The position numbers and the translations under genes were made by a program. This document shows positions 38,901 through 52,800 of a stretch of 64,000 bases of DNA, in pieces. How positions within the stretch are numbered: position 1 is the first letter of the stretch; the number at the start of each line of letters is the position of its first letter. The stretch comes from Strix aluco (lineage: Eukaryota; Chordata; Aves; Strigiformes; Strigidae). The stretch lies in assembly GCF_031877795.1 (NCBI RefSeq), contig NC_133948.1, positions 11,454,948-11,518,947 on the forward strand, given 5' to 3'. Below the pieces are notes generated by a model. The model searched no databases. It had not been told where the DNA came from and worked only from the letters and a program-made list of their open reading frames with translations.

Positions 38901-40809
38901 CATTTATCATTATTTTGGTTTATAAACTGAAACCATCTATATGTAGAACTGCAGAAAAGTGGAGACAGTCCAATTTATAGGTAACTAATATTGATAGAGT
39001 TTTCTCTGCAATAGAATGGAATAGTTGTTCCTTACAACTACATCAAAAGTAGAGGCTGTAACAGGTACAACTGTAGGTCTGGAAACCAACAATTAACAGT
39101 AATGTTAGAGCAGCACAAGCTTGCCAAGGCAAGGCTTCAGGAAAGACTATGCTGCACTGGTCCACATGGAAAGGTAATCTCCGCAGCTCTAGGGAAAAGA
39201 ATGCTTTCTATTTTTTAATGGCAGGTTTGTGTTAATCGACATAAGTGCTGGATGATCAAAGTATTCACAAGAGACAAAACTAAATTGCACAGGTCAACAC
39301 ATGTGATTTAAGCTCAACAGGAGTGAGAATGTCCAAAAATTCAAACCTGAGAGCACAACAATCAGAAATTTGTTCCATTTTTGCAGCCACATTTGTTGTT
39401 CAGGATAGGAAGCAGGTCTCTCCATTCCTGAGAGCATGCTGCATCCTCCTAAGGACAAGACGGGAAGGAAGGAGACTCCTACACTTTGCCTGCACCGGCC
39501 TCTCCTGGGGCTTCCTCTACATCTTTTGAGCTTACTAAGTGACTCGGAAGCATTGTCACACAGCATTCAAACCCAGCCCACAAAACGCAATGCTGCTTTG
39601 CACCCATGGTCAGATATATCCCGTCGCAACAACGTGCTTCTGGAAAACTGAACTGAATAGCAGCCCCTCTGCATGTGGCAAAACTTCCCCTCATCCTACA
39701 TCAGCCTCCCTGGTTGCACACAAAGTAGCAGCTCGTCATATTCAGCTTTCAAGCTGTAATATTGAAACGTCCTTTTCTTTCTTTAAACTCCAGAGTAGGG
39801 ACCACAGAAACACCTTCTGCAGCTCTGGGTTGAGACAAGCCTCTGCCTTGACCTAATACATACGTTGCTTCCAGAGGCAGTGCCTAAACTAGTCCAAATC
39901 TTCCTAAGGCCCACTTCTTCCTAGCCTGCTGCTTCTCCTCCTTTCACATTTAATGGACGCCCAAGAGAAAACCCCCATCCACACTCTCCACATCCCTGCT
40001 GCTACAGCTGCAGGCAAGCCCCCCATTCTCCCCATGTGGAAGGAGACAAGTTGACTTCACCCCCTTTCTGCCCTCCACCATGTGTTGCTTTAGCTCCACT
40101 TTCCCACAGTGAGCCTTCTGGTGCTGTTGGCTGCAGCTCAGAGCACAGGTTATTGAGGTTACTGCACAGTCCTGTCTAAATATGGAATGGCAGCTCCCAG
40201 GCAGCGCCGTCACGATGCCATGGGCACACACCATATGAGGACAGAGAAGAACTGGAAAAAGAAACAACCAGAAAATCCAGCAGCCAAGGCAGCCTTCTAG
40301 ACCTAGAAAAGTTCGTGGGTCTTTTTCAAATTACAGGGGAAAAAGTGCTGCTCCTCATTTAACTTTTTGTTCCTCGATTCATCTCCAGATCCATTGTTTT
40401 TACTGGTCTATCCCTCGCCAACATAGCCCCCTCCACCCCCCAGCCCAAGCCGTGCTTACCTGAGGGGTATGCGGATCGCAATGATTCTGTCAATGGCGAT
40501 AGCAAGGAGGCTGAAGATCGAACTCTGAGTCAAGACCAGGACGAAGCAGGCAATGAAAAGGCAGCCATAGAAGAAGGCACAGAAGCCAGTGCTGATGGTG
40601 ATGGCAAAGGGGATTGCCAGCACACCCACGGCAATGTCAGCAGCAGCCAGAGACACCACAAAATAGTTGGTGACGTTCTGCAAGTTGCTATTCAAATAGA
40701 CTGCCCAGCAGACCAGGATGTTCCCCAGGATGGCCAGCACTGCAATGACCAGTTCCAGGACGATGTAAGCTACATCTGAGAGGAAGTCTTCTTTCCCATG
40801 TACTAGCAT
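31982..40809 (-). CDS. ADORA2A: ADORA2A, adenosine A2A receptor, complete coding region in two exons
   Basis: This is a class A GPCR that binds extracellular adenosine and activates Gs and adenylyl cyclase at the plasma membrane. Joined exons (40460-40809 and 32942-31982) give 436 residues; human is 412. It has seven hydrophobic segments, and ligand-site residues are retained: Phe177 and Glu178 (human F168/E169), Trp255, His259, Asn262, Ser286 and His287. NPxxY reads NPLIY at 293-297. The identity is A2A rather than A2B because of [20 protein letters not shown] and the long C-terminal tail (about 138 residues). Two oddities: DRY is DRI (107-109), and the cysteines equivalent to human Cys74 and Cys146 are absent. 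Extracellular loop 2 has three N-glycosylation sequons (N151, N161, N167). The intron after Arg117 is phase 2, at the same place as in human. Intact, no frameshift. Confidence 0.96.
32943..40459 (-). other. ADORA2A intron between the coding exons
   Basis: A 7.5-kb phase 2 intron bounded by GTAAGC and TTTATAG. Nothing inside it was recognised as a gene or full mobile element. Open frames on both strands look like chance. Confidence 0.85.
40460..40809 (-). CDS. ADORA2A: ADORA2A coding exon 1 (N-terminus to TM3 and DRY region)
   Basis: The ATG lies at 40809-40807 in good context (ACC before ATG) and the donor is CAG followed by GTAAGC from 40459 downward. The exon encodes residues 1-116 plus two bases of Arg117. 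It covers TM1 ([14 protein letters not shown]), TM2 ([15 protein letters not shown]) and TM3 ([20 protein letters not shown]). The N-terminus is six residues longer than human. The transcribed exon may extend to an acceptor at about 40865 (CTCTGCAG), which would leave a short 5' UTR; that boundary is inferred. Confidence 0.94.
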
Positions 40810-40864
40810 GGTGAGAACGACCAGGCCAATGTGAGAACGTGCCAGAAAAGCTCAGCGTTCATAT

Positions 40865-43800
40865 CTGCAGAGCACTGAACAGCCAAGACACCTCAAAGCT
40901 GTCTGGGGTCTGAAGAGCACTCAGCTGCCAGCTGGTGAAGGTTGCTCACACACACCCTTTTCTCCCCATAGCTGTTCAAGATCTTTACAGTAGCAGATGT
41001 CAAGAAAAAAACCAGGGCTTGCCAACTCCAGCAAAGTGGATTAACCAGATGCAGAACAATTCAAACTCCAGCAGACGAATGGACAGGAGAATATCTCATG
41101 TAGACATACACTGCTCCCCAGGCCACAAAGTCCAGCAGGCAATACAACACACAAAGTATGGCAGTCTCACATCAGCTGCGACTTTTGGTTCCTGTTGACA
41201 ATCACACTGCTAGTCATGGCTTCCTGTCATGCACATACCTACTAGCAACATCCTCTGGTTCTCTTTTTCACCTTTTCCCACTAGGACATGGGCATTTTCC
41301 TTTCAGTTGAAGCAAACATTCAACTTCTTCACTTGTAGTTTCCTTTAAAAAAAAAAATAAACAAACACCAACCACATACACTAAGTAATCAGCTCTACGG
41401 AGGAGATGGAAAAAGCAAAATCTCATTAAAGTGGCATATTAAATTGATAACGGATATTAAACAGACCTAGAAGAATACATCATTGGCAAAAATCTCACAT
41501 TTTGTCTATCCTGAAAGCTGCAGGGCCAAACCCAAGGTTCAGGAAGGCAGTATTTCACAGTGGTGATGAGAAACAAGGGATGTTTTGTATTCAAGGCTAC
41601 CAACTGAGCTGGCACTTCAGCAGCTGCTCAATAGTCTGCCCTGAAACACGAGAGCCCCACTAATTATGCCTTGGCAAGTGCTGTGGCTGCACAGAGGAAA
41701 GGTGGAGGAGCCTTTTTACATACACCTGTCTCCCTCTGATCACAAACACGAGACTTGAGCCATCACATGCTGCCCACCCTCACGTACTTTGCCACAAAAG
41801 CGTGCTGCACCAATACGCTGCTCTGCGGTGACACGAACCTTCATTCATAAGGGAGTTATGTTCCTGGCATGTGTGGTCACCACTCTGTTGCCATACCCAG
41901 TCTTTCCTTCAAGTGCACAGATACTGGAACATGATCAGTGGCAGGGAGAATAGTTCGAGGTATGTCAGACAGTGACATCTTTGAGGACTTTCCTGCTGAG
42001 TACGCACACTCTCTGCATGGGTCTTTGCAGGTTTCCTTCCTGCAACGTCATTGTTTTTATTCATGTAAATCTTTATCCTATAAGCAAACCATTTATTTGT
42101 TATACCTGCATTGTCCATAGTGTTTGTTGCATCCGCAGATTCAGGTCAGCATCATTCTTCAACTACAACCAGCCAGAAACACATCCACCATGAGGCACCT
42201 CTGCCAGAAACACACACAGGCACAATGCCAACGTTATCTCTCAAGTATACATTCATGTTCCTGCAGTATCATGCACACAAATCTGGGACTAAAGTGGGTG
42301 CCACTTGCAAGGAAACGTAGTCCCTACAGCTGCCATTCCATATGAACAGATACACATCATCTACATGCTTACACGCCTCACTCACACGCTAATCTTATGG
42401 GTCGCCTCATACCTCTGCTTTCAGACGTGGGTGCACTTCACCACAGTTTCAGCAAAAAATATAGCAATGGAGAATAGTTCCCTGAGCTTCATGAGCCACA
42501 GTCAAGAGGTAATTGTTTGCTGTCCTACCCTGTCACTTCCAGAGTAGGTTTTAAACCTTATTTAGCAAATTTTAGGAGTAATATTTTCTCATTAATTTAA
42601 GAAAATATCTACTTGAAATATCAGCGGGTTGGGGAAGAGAGAGACACAGCATTAACTGATAAATCACTCGAGCTCAGTTTCAGATGCAACGTGAACCTCC
42701 AAAACAAAAGATTTTGGGGACCCCATCCACAGGTGATCTGGTGTGGTCTAACCCAGCAGGGTTTCATGCCTTCACAGTTCACTCCTTTTTCAAGTCAGAA
42801 ACCTAATTTCTCAGGATAAAATAAAAGGGTAAAGACAGTGATAATAAAAGAAAATATGATTAACTTGTGATTCACATCTGATCTCAGGAATATAATCTAA
42901 TTTTAGACCTTTCATTGATTTAGAGCTCTATTGCTAATGCTGCATTTGAGAGGAAAGTGAATGATTCTTTGTGGTTTGGATGTGCTTCAAAACCTAGCTT
43001 TTTCTCCACCTTCAGCAATCTTGCTTATGTGTTTTGTTTGGTTTGTGTGGAAGAAATCAACAGAAGAGATTAGTTTGTGATCTAGCTAATAAGAGGAAGA
43101 TAAAGATCATCCATTTAATCTTTTCTAAAGAACAAAAAACCCCAAGATATCTCTATATTGTCTATTTTCCTCTAGCAAAAACTGCGGTTTTCCACTAACC
43201 TCCTAAAGATTGCTTCTACTTGCTTGAATTTCAGGGGTGTCGGTGATACACTCCTACATTGCTCTACTAGAATCTCATCGTCCATTACAAATCCCAACAG
43301 GTTTGTTCCAAGGCAGTGATACTGAAAACTTCCCCCTGCAGCCTGACTTCCAGGGAAGGGGATTAGAATTAATATAAGATAGAAATAAAGAAAATCTGGA
43401 GGGAGAGAAAACAGAAAGGGCAAGATAAAAAAATAAACAATACTGTGCATGTGTGTGAGCAAGAGAGGGGAAAAAAAAAGACAGGAAAAAGGTGGCAGGA
43501 GCAAAAAAACCCCAACCAAACAAGTGAAGCAGTGGGCAAACGAGGTCCATAAGAGAAACACAGAGTGTGCCTGTCAGTTGTACGACACACGGCTCTGCCT
43601 GAAGGCTCTGAAGCGGGTGCAAGCTCCCACATCCCTTAGCATCACGGCAGCAGAGACAGCGATGGGGTGATACTCTGGCAGTGGAGCAGGGAGCGTACAT
43701 GTCCCCATGTCCTAACATGCTCACGTGTTTCCATGCAGGTCAAGCTCATGACCAAACTCCAGCATCAGGACAAGTTTAGAAAAATTAAAAAAATTACTTG

Positions 43801-46800
43801 GGCCACAACTGCTGCTATGTAAAATAAAACCACCATAAACACACCCACAAGCTACTCTGAGATGAAGTCAAAAAAACTGAAGAAACCACTTTTTGGAAGG
43901 AGCCAGCCTAAGAACTGGTCAGGATTGAAAGTCCTGCTGTGTTGCTCTTGCACCTCATGTTCATACCACATACACCTCAGTGAAGAGGATCAAAGCGAAA
44001 TTACTGGGATATTCTTCCCCATTTCAGAGCTTCCTTTTGTAGTATTATGAATCCATATTAATCACAGATGCATTTTGTTTCACCTGACTTTTTCAACGGC
44101 TCATCTCAAACTCATTTTCCAACAGGACTTGGAGAGAAGTAACAAACCTACACTGCAGAGGTCCCTCACATACTAATTCTTCAGCACAAAGACAAAGCTG
44201 GAATTGCCTACAGCTCTGCATGTATCCTGAAAAACCATGGTGCTGGAATCTGAAGTTTAATGACCACATCACATACTGCTTTCTAACACAACAGAGCTTT
44301 TAACCTTCTACTTCAACTGTTTCATGGTCTGATGTTAAATTTGAATTTTTTATCTCTGAATTTGTTTAGTCCTTTGTTCCTTATTCCCCTTCACAAACAG
44401 TGGCCTGACTCTTCAATCCAAGCCCTAGTCATTTATTCCGAAGCAATCTGTGAGATGTTATGTCCAGAAGAGGACAACATGTCCTTCCACCCTCTGCTCT
44501 CAGACAGGCCAGAAAACACTGAAGAGAATTCTGCAGAGCCAGCACATCTCAGAAGAGAAATGACCAGAGCTGAGCAGGTGTCCCAGCCATGACAAAACAA
44601 CATTTTGTGTCTGCTTCAGCACCAATGCTTCTGCAGTAGCCACTGACATTAGAAAAAGCAATTAGCCACAAAACCCCAGCATACCAGAGGCCTCACCTGC
44701 TACTTACAGAAGGTGCCACAACCCGGGAGGTTCCCATGTTCAACCTGAACTCACCCATCTCACCTCATTCATCTCTTGCAGTGTCAGCCTGCTATAGCTT
44801 TCACCCAACATGATAACAAGTCTTTAATTGTAGAAGTATTTGCAACTTGCTTTAAAACAAGAACGGACTCAGTCTTTCTGCTCATACAGCTAAAAATTCA
44901 CTGCATAGGGACAAAATGAAATACAGACCACCTAGAGAAGAAGACATACATCCAGAGGCAATACAGAATTTATTACAGAATCATCTACTTCATGGAAGAC
45001 CCAAAAGCTCAGCAACCAGGTCTGACAAGACAAAATTAATTAACAACCTGCTTTACTCACCAGGGAAGTGTATATTTAACATCTCAGGCCCTTGAGGGGT
45101 CAATATTGCAAGCTTCTTGAAACTTAAGAAAAATAACCTGTATCATACAACCTGCTGGACAGCTACAATTAGTATTTCTTCTTAAGCCTGTGTTTTATTT
45201 TGTTAATTGGATTAATTCCTTCTTGATACCCTGGGCTATGTTCCGGCCTTTTCCCCATTATTAAATAAACCTTTTTTGCCACTCACAAACCTGTACAGCT
45301 GTTGCTCTGCTCATTTTTAGTGACTTGGAACACTCTGTTCTCTCTTGTATTTCAGCCCCAATGAAAAACTGCTCCTTGAAAATTCAATAAAGTATCTGAA
45401 CAGCATGTTCCCATGAAGCAATTCACCACTAGAGCCTAAGCAAGCTTTTGTTTGGCATCTCCAGTTGGCTTTGGACTAAGGTGTTGCCCCTTTGCTCTCC
45501 TGAGTGCCAAATCCATCAAGGTGAGCCCTTGGCCGCTGCTTGGTTCAAATCACCCACCTCAAACAAGCTCATTTTCTGCTCTTGGCCCCTTCAGGCTGAG
45601 TTCAGGCATCCTGGTTTGGGTTGCCCACACTCTGTCACACTGGTACAGGGAATATGCTCCCTCTACTCCATGTGCCAGGATGACATATATGACAATGCCT
45701 GTGACACTTCAGTTTGACAGCTACTCTCAGATATTAGCAACATCTCCAGGGGATCAGCAGCCCTCAGGACACCCAAGACAGTCTATGGGCACATAGGTGA
45801 CAGGCTGCAGCTTCCCTGTGCTCCAGAGAGGATTGGTTTCTCCTTATCTGCTTCAGGACAAGGTAAGCAAGGCAGCAGGCAGCTTGCAAGGCCTTGGGGG
45901 AGTCTTCATCAAAGCTCATTCCACAGATCACAATCTAGCATCTCCTTTTGACAACATGACCCGTTCCAGGTACCAGCCACGTACAGATTACCTAACTCCC
46001 TTAGGGAAAACCCTTGGATTCACACATGGCTGTACGCAGAAAAATTGGTGCTGCTAAATCATTTGTTTCCTACTTTCCAAAGCCTGGAGGGGCAGATGCT
46101 TGTCAAGTTTTTATCCTCTCTTTGAAATCCCTTCAGCTCAAAGAGAATCTCCCTATCTTTAAAATCAAAGACTCTTAAGAAATCTTGTCTCTCTCCATTT
46201 CTTTACAGGATCAAGTCACAATAAACGAGCCAATGTGCTCACAGGCAGTACACAAATTTGCAAAACTCAGGCTGTAAAACATAATGAAAACAACTGTCCT
46301 TTCGGGGAGAATGATAGGGAAGGCAGCAGCATCACTTTTCTGCGTTGCTCCATGCTTTCCTTTCTGAAATTTGGTATTTTATATATACATGTGGAGCAGC
46401 TTCCCCATGCCCCTGACTGCTCACACGAAGCCAGCGTGCTTGGAGCTGTCAGAGCGCATCCTCACTCCTGCCTCCTATCGAAGGATGAAGAGATCTGGCT
46501 GGGCAAGGCAGGAGAGAGGAAGGAGGCATCACCCATCTCAGATGCACTTTTTCTGGTTCCCCTATTTGCTTTATTATTGGCTGCTGGCTAAATGATCTTT
46601 TAGGTCATCTGCTTACAGTAATAGGAGGAAATTAAATATTAATAATAGACTATTTCCCTCTAGACTGCTCTTTGTTAACAAAGGATACAAGTGAAATAAA
46701 GCAGGCAAAATTATCAGCACACCATGCTCTTGCTTTTCAGGTACCTGGAGCACTTGCAGTTTCCCTCAACCTTCCCTGGAGTTACAGATGCCCAGTGTCC

Positions 46801-49800
46801 TGCACATTTGCCTCTGTGGACACCCATACGAGTGCAGAACATGGTGCTGGAAATCCTTGTTCTATCCAGGGGCTCCACATGGCAGTCTGACCCTTCCAGA
46901 GGATCATTTCAGACTGTATCCAAAACATCATCTGAGCCCCTGACGCTCTGACTGCAAAAAATGCACGGCCAAGGATCTTTTGAAGCACAGAGTTTGTCTC
47001 CATTTGGGGAGTGAAGTCTTCCTCCAGTGTAAATCCTACAGTGGGGTAACAAGGTTTCTGAACTGGCTTTGCAAATTCTCCAGAAATACTGAGTAAAATG
47101 AGGGCTTCAGCTTTGCTAAGCTTGGTCTAATCTCCTCTTATAGGAATGCAGCAGCTCTCCAATATTTAAAACCTTCACTCCAGGTACTTGTAAAAGGCAA
47201 AAGAAATGGCTTTTCAGAGATCTGTACTGCCCCTGATCTATGTCTGTCAGTTCAGAAATGGAGAAGAGGGACAACAGTTCTGCTTTATATTTCCATCTGC
47301 TGCAGTCCAGGCCAAAAAAGGAGGCTGTGCTCACAGCAAGATCAAGCATGGTGAATCTGGGCGTAAAGTCTTTATTGACTAGTGGATTACTAGAAACACC
47401 CATACCGTTGCAGTGACAGCAACAAAAAGCATAATAAAATCCTATCCTTCAAGCCTGTCCCGTGTCTTTCTTCTCCTCCTGTTTATACCCCATATAAAAA
47501 TCACAAAACAAAAACACCCAAGAAGTGTAACCCTACTGAACAACAAGAAAAGGTCATAACACAGATGGGCTGGCTAATAGGAATGGCTAATCCAAACCCA
47601 ATATTTCAGCTTTGCCTCCTGCCCTCCAAGTGCTAGAAGTAGATTAATTTTTATTGCAGTAGCGGAAGAGAAGACTAGAACAGAACGCATTTGACCATTT
47701 TTTTTTTCCCTAAGTGGATGTTATAAATGTTTAAAAGCAAGAAAAAAAACCTCACAGTAATTATTCCCATTCTAATGGTCACAAAAAGCCAGGGAGGGCA
47801 AAACTAAGTAAGGCTGAATGACCAGCAGTTAAATAAGCCAGATCAAACAAACAAACAAAAGGGAAAAGGCTCCCCTGTGCTCACTAAAGTCTCACTGGGC
47901 AGCAGGCACCATGATATATTGCCAAAAGGCACGAAACATGTTGGATTTTGGAGCAGACCATTTGTAGCCAGGATTGATGATGTTGATTTACCTACAGTGG
48001 CATTTCCAAAAATAAAAAAATAGAGCATTTGGATAAGCTTTCATAAGACAGACATGTAAAAAAGCATAATTAAAACCATGTACCATGGCCAGAAACAAGT
48101 TACTACTGCCAATATCATCCACAACGTCTCTGAGGAGCCAGTTTTCCTTTCCTGTGTGAGGGAAGAACTCAAAAGCAAACTTTGCCTCCCCACAGCCCTA
48201 CTAAAGCCAGCTGTGTTCATACATAAGGAGCATTTCCTTCAAGAACAAAATAAGAGAAATGAGGAAACAGGATATCAAGAGAGGTGACCCACTGAGGAAT
48301 ACAGGCAAGGGAGGAATTCGCCCTGAAAATATTTATCATATTGCTAATGCATCCATTCTGGTATATTTTAAAATAAGGCACTAGACTTCTCTCCAGATGT
48401 GACTTCACCTCTCATTTCTATGTGAAGTTTCCAGACAGGCAGTTGAGAATCAGGTACATCTGTTCATTTTCCTGCGTTTTTATCCAGTTGTTCCCAAACC
48501 CTATTTGCCTTCTCTAACATCAGGCCCTGCTCCCTCCCCTCCGAGCACCGTCCTTCTGCAGGTTGCAAGTGGTGTGTGCGTAAGCTCTGCCAGTGAAACA
48601 AGAACTCTCTCTACTCCAGTGCAGGGAGTGCTGTTGAACCAGGCAACCAACATCCTATTGTCTACAGCTGAAGGAATATAACTCTTTCCATCTCTCTCCA
48701 TGTAATTTAAAATGATTCCCCAGCTGTCCTTCCCTATCCTGATGAAGGCACTGTATGACTTGAACAGAGATGAGTAAATTCTACCTGCCTCTGAGCCAAA
48801 GCAAAGCTGTCTCACTGCATTAGCTCATCCACGGCTCATATGCTGACCCCTCTGAGAGAGGGTTATTACATGAAGCTCCCATTACCACCCAAGTGGTTTG
48901 ACTCATACCCACCCACAGGATGAAAAGCAGTCAAGCCTCCATTGGGTTGCTAACACAGCTCATCACATCCTTCCTCCCCAGCTTGCTCCCTCCTCTTATC
49001 AGTTTAAGCAGTGACACAGCAGCAGCACTCAGCCTGAGCTCCACAGAGCCTGTCCCAACACCCCCAGAGCTCCCCCATCCTCTGCTCCTGTGCAGCCCAC
49101 CTCACTGACTGCTGTTTGCTCTGTATGGGCTGTTCACTGCTGGCTCAGTCACAGAGACCGACCACGTGCTCCTCGTGCCCTGCAATACTGCCTGATTTTG
49201 GCCAACGCAAGAAACTCTACTTCCTCCCATGCCCCAGGGTGCTTCCTGGCCCCTTGCACCCCTGGGCTGTGCACCAGTATGTTTTACCCAAACCATTTCA
49301 CCTCGGTTTGTCAATCAGCTATCAGTGAAGAAGCATTTAGAGTGACAACGCTGTGGTGTGTGCTCATCCCAAAAGCAGGCAAAAGCCACAATAACACATC
49401 TTCTGCCTCCTTAGTTTGTTTCCAGCAACTTTCCCTCTTCCATTTTTTAAGGTACTCACCCTGACTTGCTAATGGTTATTTGCTCTGTGTCACGCCTCAT
49501 CATTCCAATAGTGTTTCTGTCTCAGTCTCAAAGCTATTTAAGACATTTTTAGGACTCTGCCACCCTCTGTGGATAAGGAGTTGATGCTCTGATGATGTCG
49601 TGAGGCCACATGCCCTTACTTTGTCCCTCCCTCTTCTCTTTGCTATGACTTGCACCATACTTCTGTTACTTTTGCAAAGTGACTTGCATTTTCACTGTCA
49701 GTCAGTCACGCCAATACAAGCCTTTCTGGAGGTACTCAAAGTGACTTTTTTTTTTTTTTTGAAGTGTCCTTGATTATAATCTGATTCATTAAGAACTCTC

Positions 49801-52800
49801 CAGTGTTACTGCTTAACTGATCCCGAAGTCTCAGTGTTTAGCTGGTGATCTGAGCACTCCAGCGAAGTCCTTCCTTCATTTCCTAAGTCCTTGTAGCGTG
49901 GTAAAAGCACATCCGCTTACAAGTACCAGTCTGTTACCTCTGCCCACTTCCTCCCCTGACTGCTCAGGCCAGAGACACTGATGTCGTGGGATGAAGAGAG
50001 CACGCAGCTGCTGGTGAAAATGACATTTCTAGTCATCAGTTTCTCTCCTTCTACATCAAACCACTGCACTGGAGAACCAGTAGCCATTCATAAATCACTT
50101 TAGAAAACATTTAACTGGACTTGCTAGCTGTTTATAAGTTAGCATACTTGTCTAGAGGAAGCAGAAAGGCAAGGAGAGCAGCAAGAAGTACCCCACTGCA
50201 ATAGAGACATTTCTACCATGCTTGGGAAGCGGCCCTTTTCTCCTATGAAAACTTAAGATATTTTACAGTTTCTGCACAATAAGAGATCACAAAAAGCTCC
50301 AGCTGTAAAGAAACCTGCAATCATTTCTCAAATGCATGACAACCATGATCCTCACACCAAAAAAGACTCCCAAGGCAAATTCCTCAAGGACTGTGGCATT
50401 TGACTCCAAATGCAAAAGATGTTACTCAAGCAGAGACAGATCCCAGGGAGGTGCTCAGAACAGACTTCCCCAAGACTTTAGGATGGTTTCTCCCAATTAG
50501 ACTGTGTCCATCTCTTGCCTGCTGTAATCATATAGCTATGCTGATCTGTGGCTACACGGAGGGAAAGGAAGATTTCCCTTTAGGAATGGGGTAGGAAAGC
50601 CAAAAAAACCTGTCAGTGAATCCTCTTTCCAGTCTTCAGCCCACGAATACAGCTTCTTACCTTTCTATATCCTGCAAGAGCTGACCCCATACAGTTGTAC
50701 CAGAGAAAAAGAATCACATAACTACATCAAATCCGCCAGAATCCTTGATCTCTATCCATGTTATAACCCTAAATGAATCATAATGGTTAAGCAGAGTTTG
50801 GATCAGCATTTAGCAAGACATAAGATGGCATAAACCAAAAGATTAATGTTTTTAGGTGTTTGACAAACTTAGGTGCCTCAGTTCTAACAGGTCCAGCTAA
50901 AGAGGCCTGATTTCTAGGAAGGAAGCACTTTTTGGAAGTAGGGTATTTTAAGGAATCCCTGACTAAGTGGCCATTAGCACAGGTAATTTTTTTTTCCAAA
51001 AATCTGGGCTGCAGACCATTTAAGAAACTTTTTAAAAGTCCTCATGCTTCCCCACACATGCTTCAGGAACTGTAACGTTGCTGGTGCCAGCCCAAGTCAG
51101 TGTGATGTTATTTTCCATCGTCCCATTGAACCTGGGCACTGATCTGTGGATCGGACGTATGTGGAAACTGTAATTATTCAAATCAGTTTCAATCACGTGC
51201 CTCTCTTCTGAAGATTGTAAAGAGCCGCATACCTCTTAGATGTCTTTTATCCTGGGAAATGTTTCCTATGGAAAATCCCAGTTCATGCCCATGTATATGG
51301 ATCCCATACTAAAACCAAAGTTGTTATCCCCACAGAATATGATATTTAACAGCCTCCTTTCCTTAACTCCTTAGCCTCAACAACTGATTCATACCAGGAT
51401 CTGACAATCCTATTCTGGAGAAACCTCAACAACCAAAATGATATGTCAGTTTGTAGAGGACTTTCCCAGTACAAGAAGTGGGATGTGGGTAACAGGCCAG
51501 TGTTACAGAACAGGCAGAGAGAGTAGAAACACTTATGTGCCCTTATTAAGAAAAAAAAAAAAAAGGGCGGGGGGAAAGGGGGAGACAAGAAGCAAGAGGA
51601 GAACACAGTAGTCTAAAACCAAACCAAAATATTTCCAAAGAAGCAAAACCAGGAGAAAAATGGGAGAGACTCCGAGGTCTGAATACTAAATGAGGAAAGA
51701 AACTTCTAACAGGGAAAACAGTGCAAACCTCACCACTCCCAAAGGGACGCATTAAAAGAGCAGAATGAGACCAAATTACACTTCCCTCTGTTCAACAGCA
51801 TTACTCACTCAAAAGCATGAGGGACTCTGCCCAGGGAGATACGCAGACGTGACCCCCAGCGGACGCTGGCTCGGGTTCAGCTGAGCTTCGAACGGCTCCA
51901 CCAGCGAACGATCCCTCTCCTGCCCTCCTTGAAGAGCTGCTGAACAAGGAGCCACAACTGCCGCTGTGAGCGTCACCTGGGATAAACATAGGGGACAGGG
52001 AGACAGAGAACGCTGTATCTCAGCTAGCCGGCAGATAAAACAGCCCCAATCTGTGAGCACTGGAGGCCTCCTGAGAATGCCTGAGTGCCTTCCACCCTGG
52101 ATTTGAATGCAATCACAAATGCTAATCAACATACAGACAGGAGCCCAGCATGTCATTTGTCACGTCTCCAAAGCTCCAGGAAAACCCCCCTTTCCTCTCC
52201 TTGTATCAGAGGGACAGGAAGATTCCCTCATCCTCTCTATGCCTTTCCCTCCCCCTGTCCCTGGCTCAAACCATCCCTGCAAGAAGTTTCACTCCCTGCT
52301 AACTTCTCCATTGTCCTAGATGCATTGTTTGCAAATGTTCCCTAAAAATGCTATGTAAAGTATTCTTTATTCTTGTTTCAGGTCTTTCCACATCCCTGTG
52401 TAACACCTGGACTTTATCTTGATACCTATCAGATAGTGATAAACCTACTGCATGCAACCCCTGACTTATCACCTAAGATAAATACAATTTGTCTTGTAGC
52501 TGTCATTTCTTTTCAAACCCTGCCTTCCACTACCACATCTGTAGTTGTAACAAACTACTTACATGGGCTTGAAATGTGTGACTTTTCAAAAAAAAAAAAA
52601 AAATCCAAACCACAAAAGAAACACCAAAAAAACCCCAACCCATCAGCAAGAGCCCCAGAACTACATAAAATTTCAAGTGTGGCCTTCCTGGCACTAGATT
52701 TATTGCTGCTTTGTGGGCAAGGAGGCTCCAGTGCTCCTGCTCTTGCTTATTTTCTACAATGGCATTTGCATATGTTTTACATAAGATACATTGTATTTCA

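Noticed and set aside
43172..43561. Minus-strand open frame with a protein-like segment (FVMDDEILVEQCR)
   Set aside because: No family recognised, no acceptor and donor pair that frames the segment convincingly, and the upstream half is low-complexity Leu/Phe/Ser.
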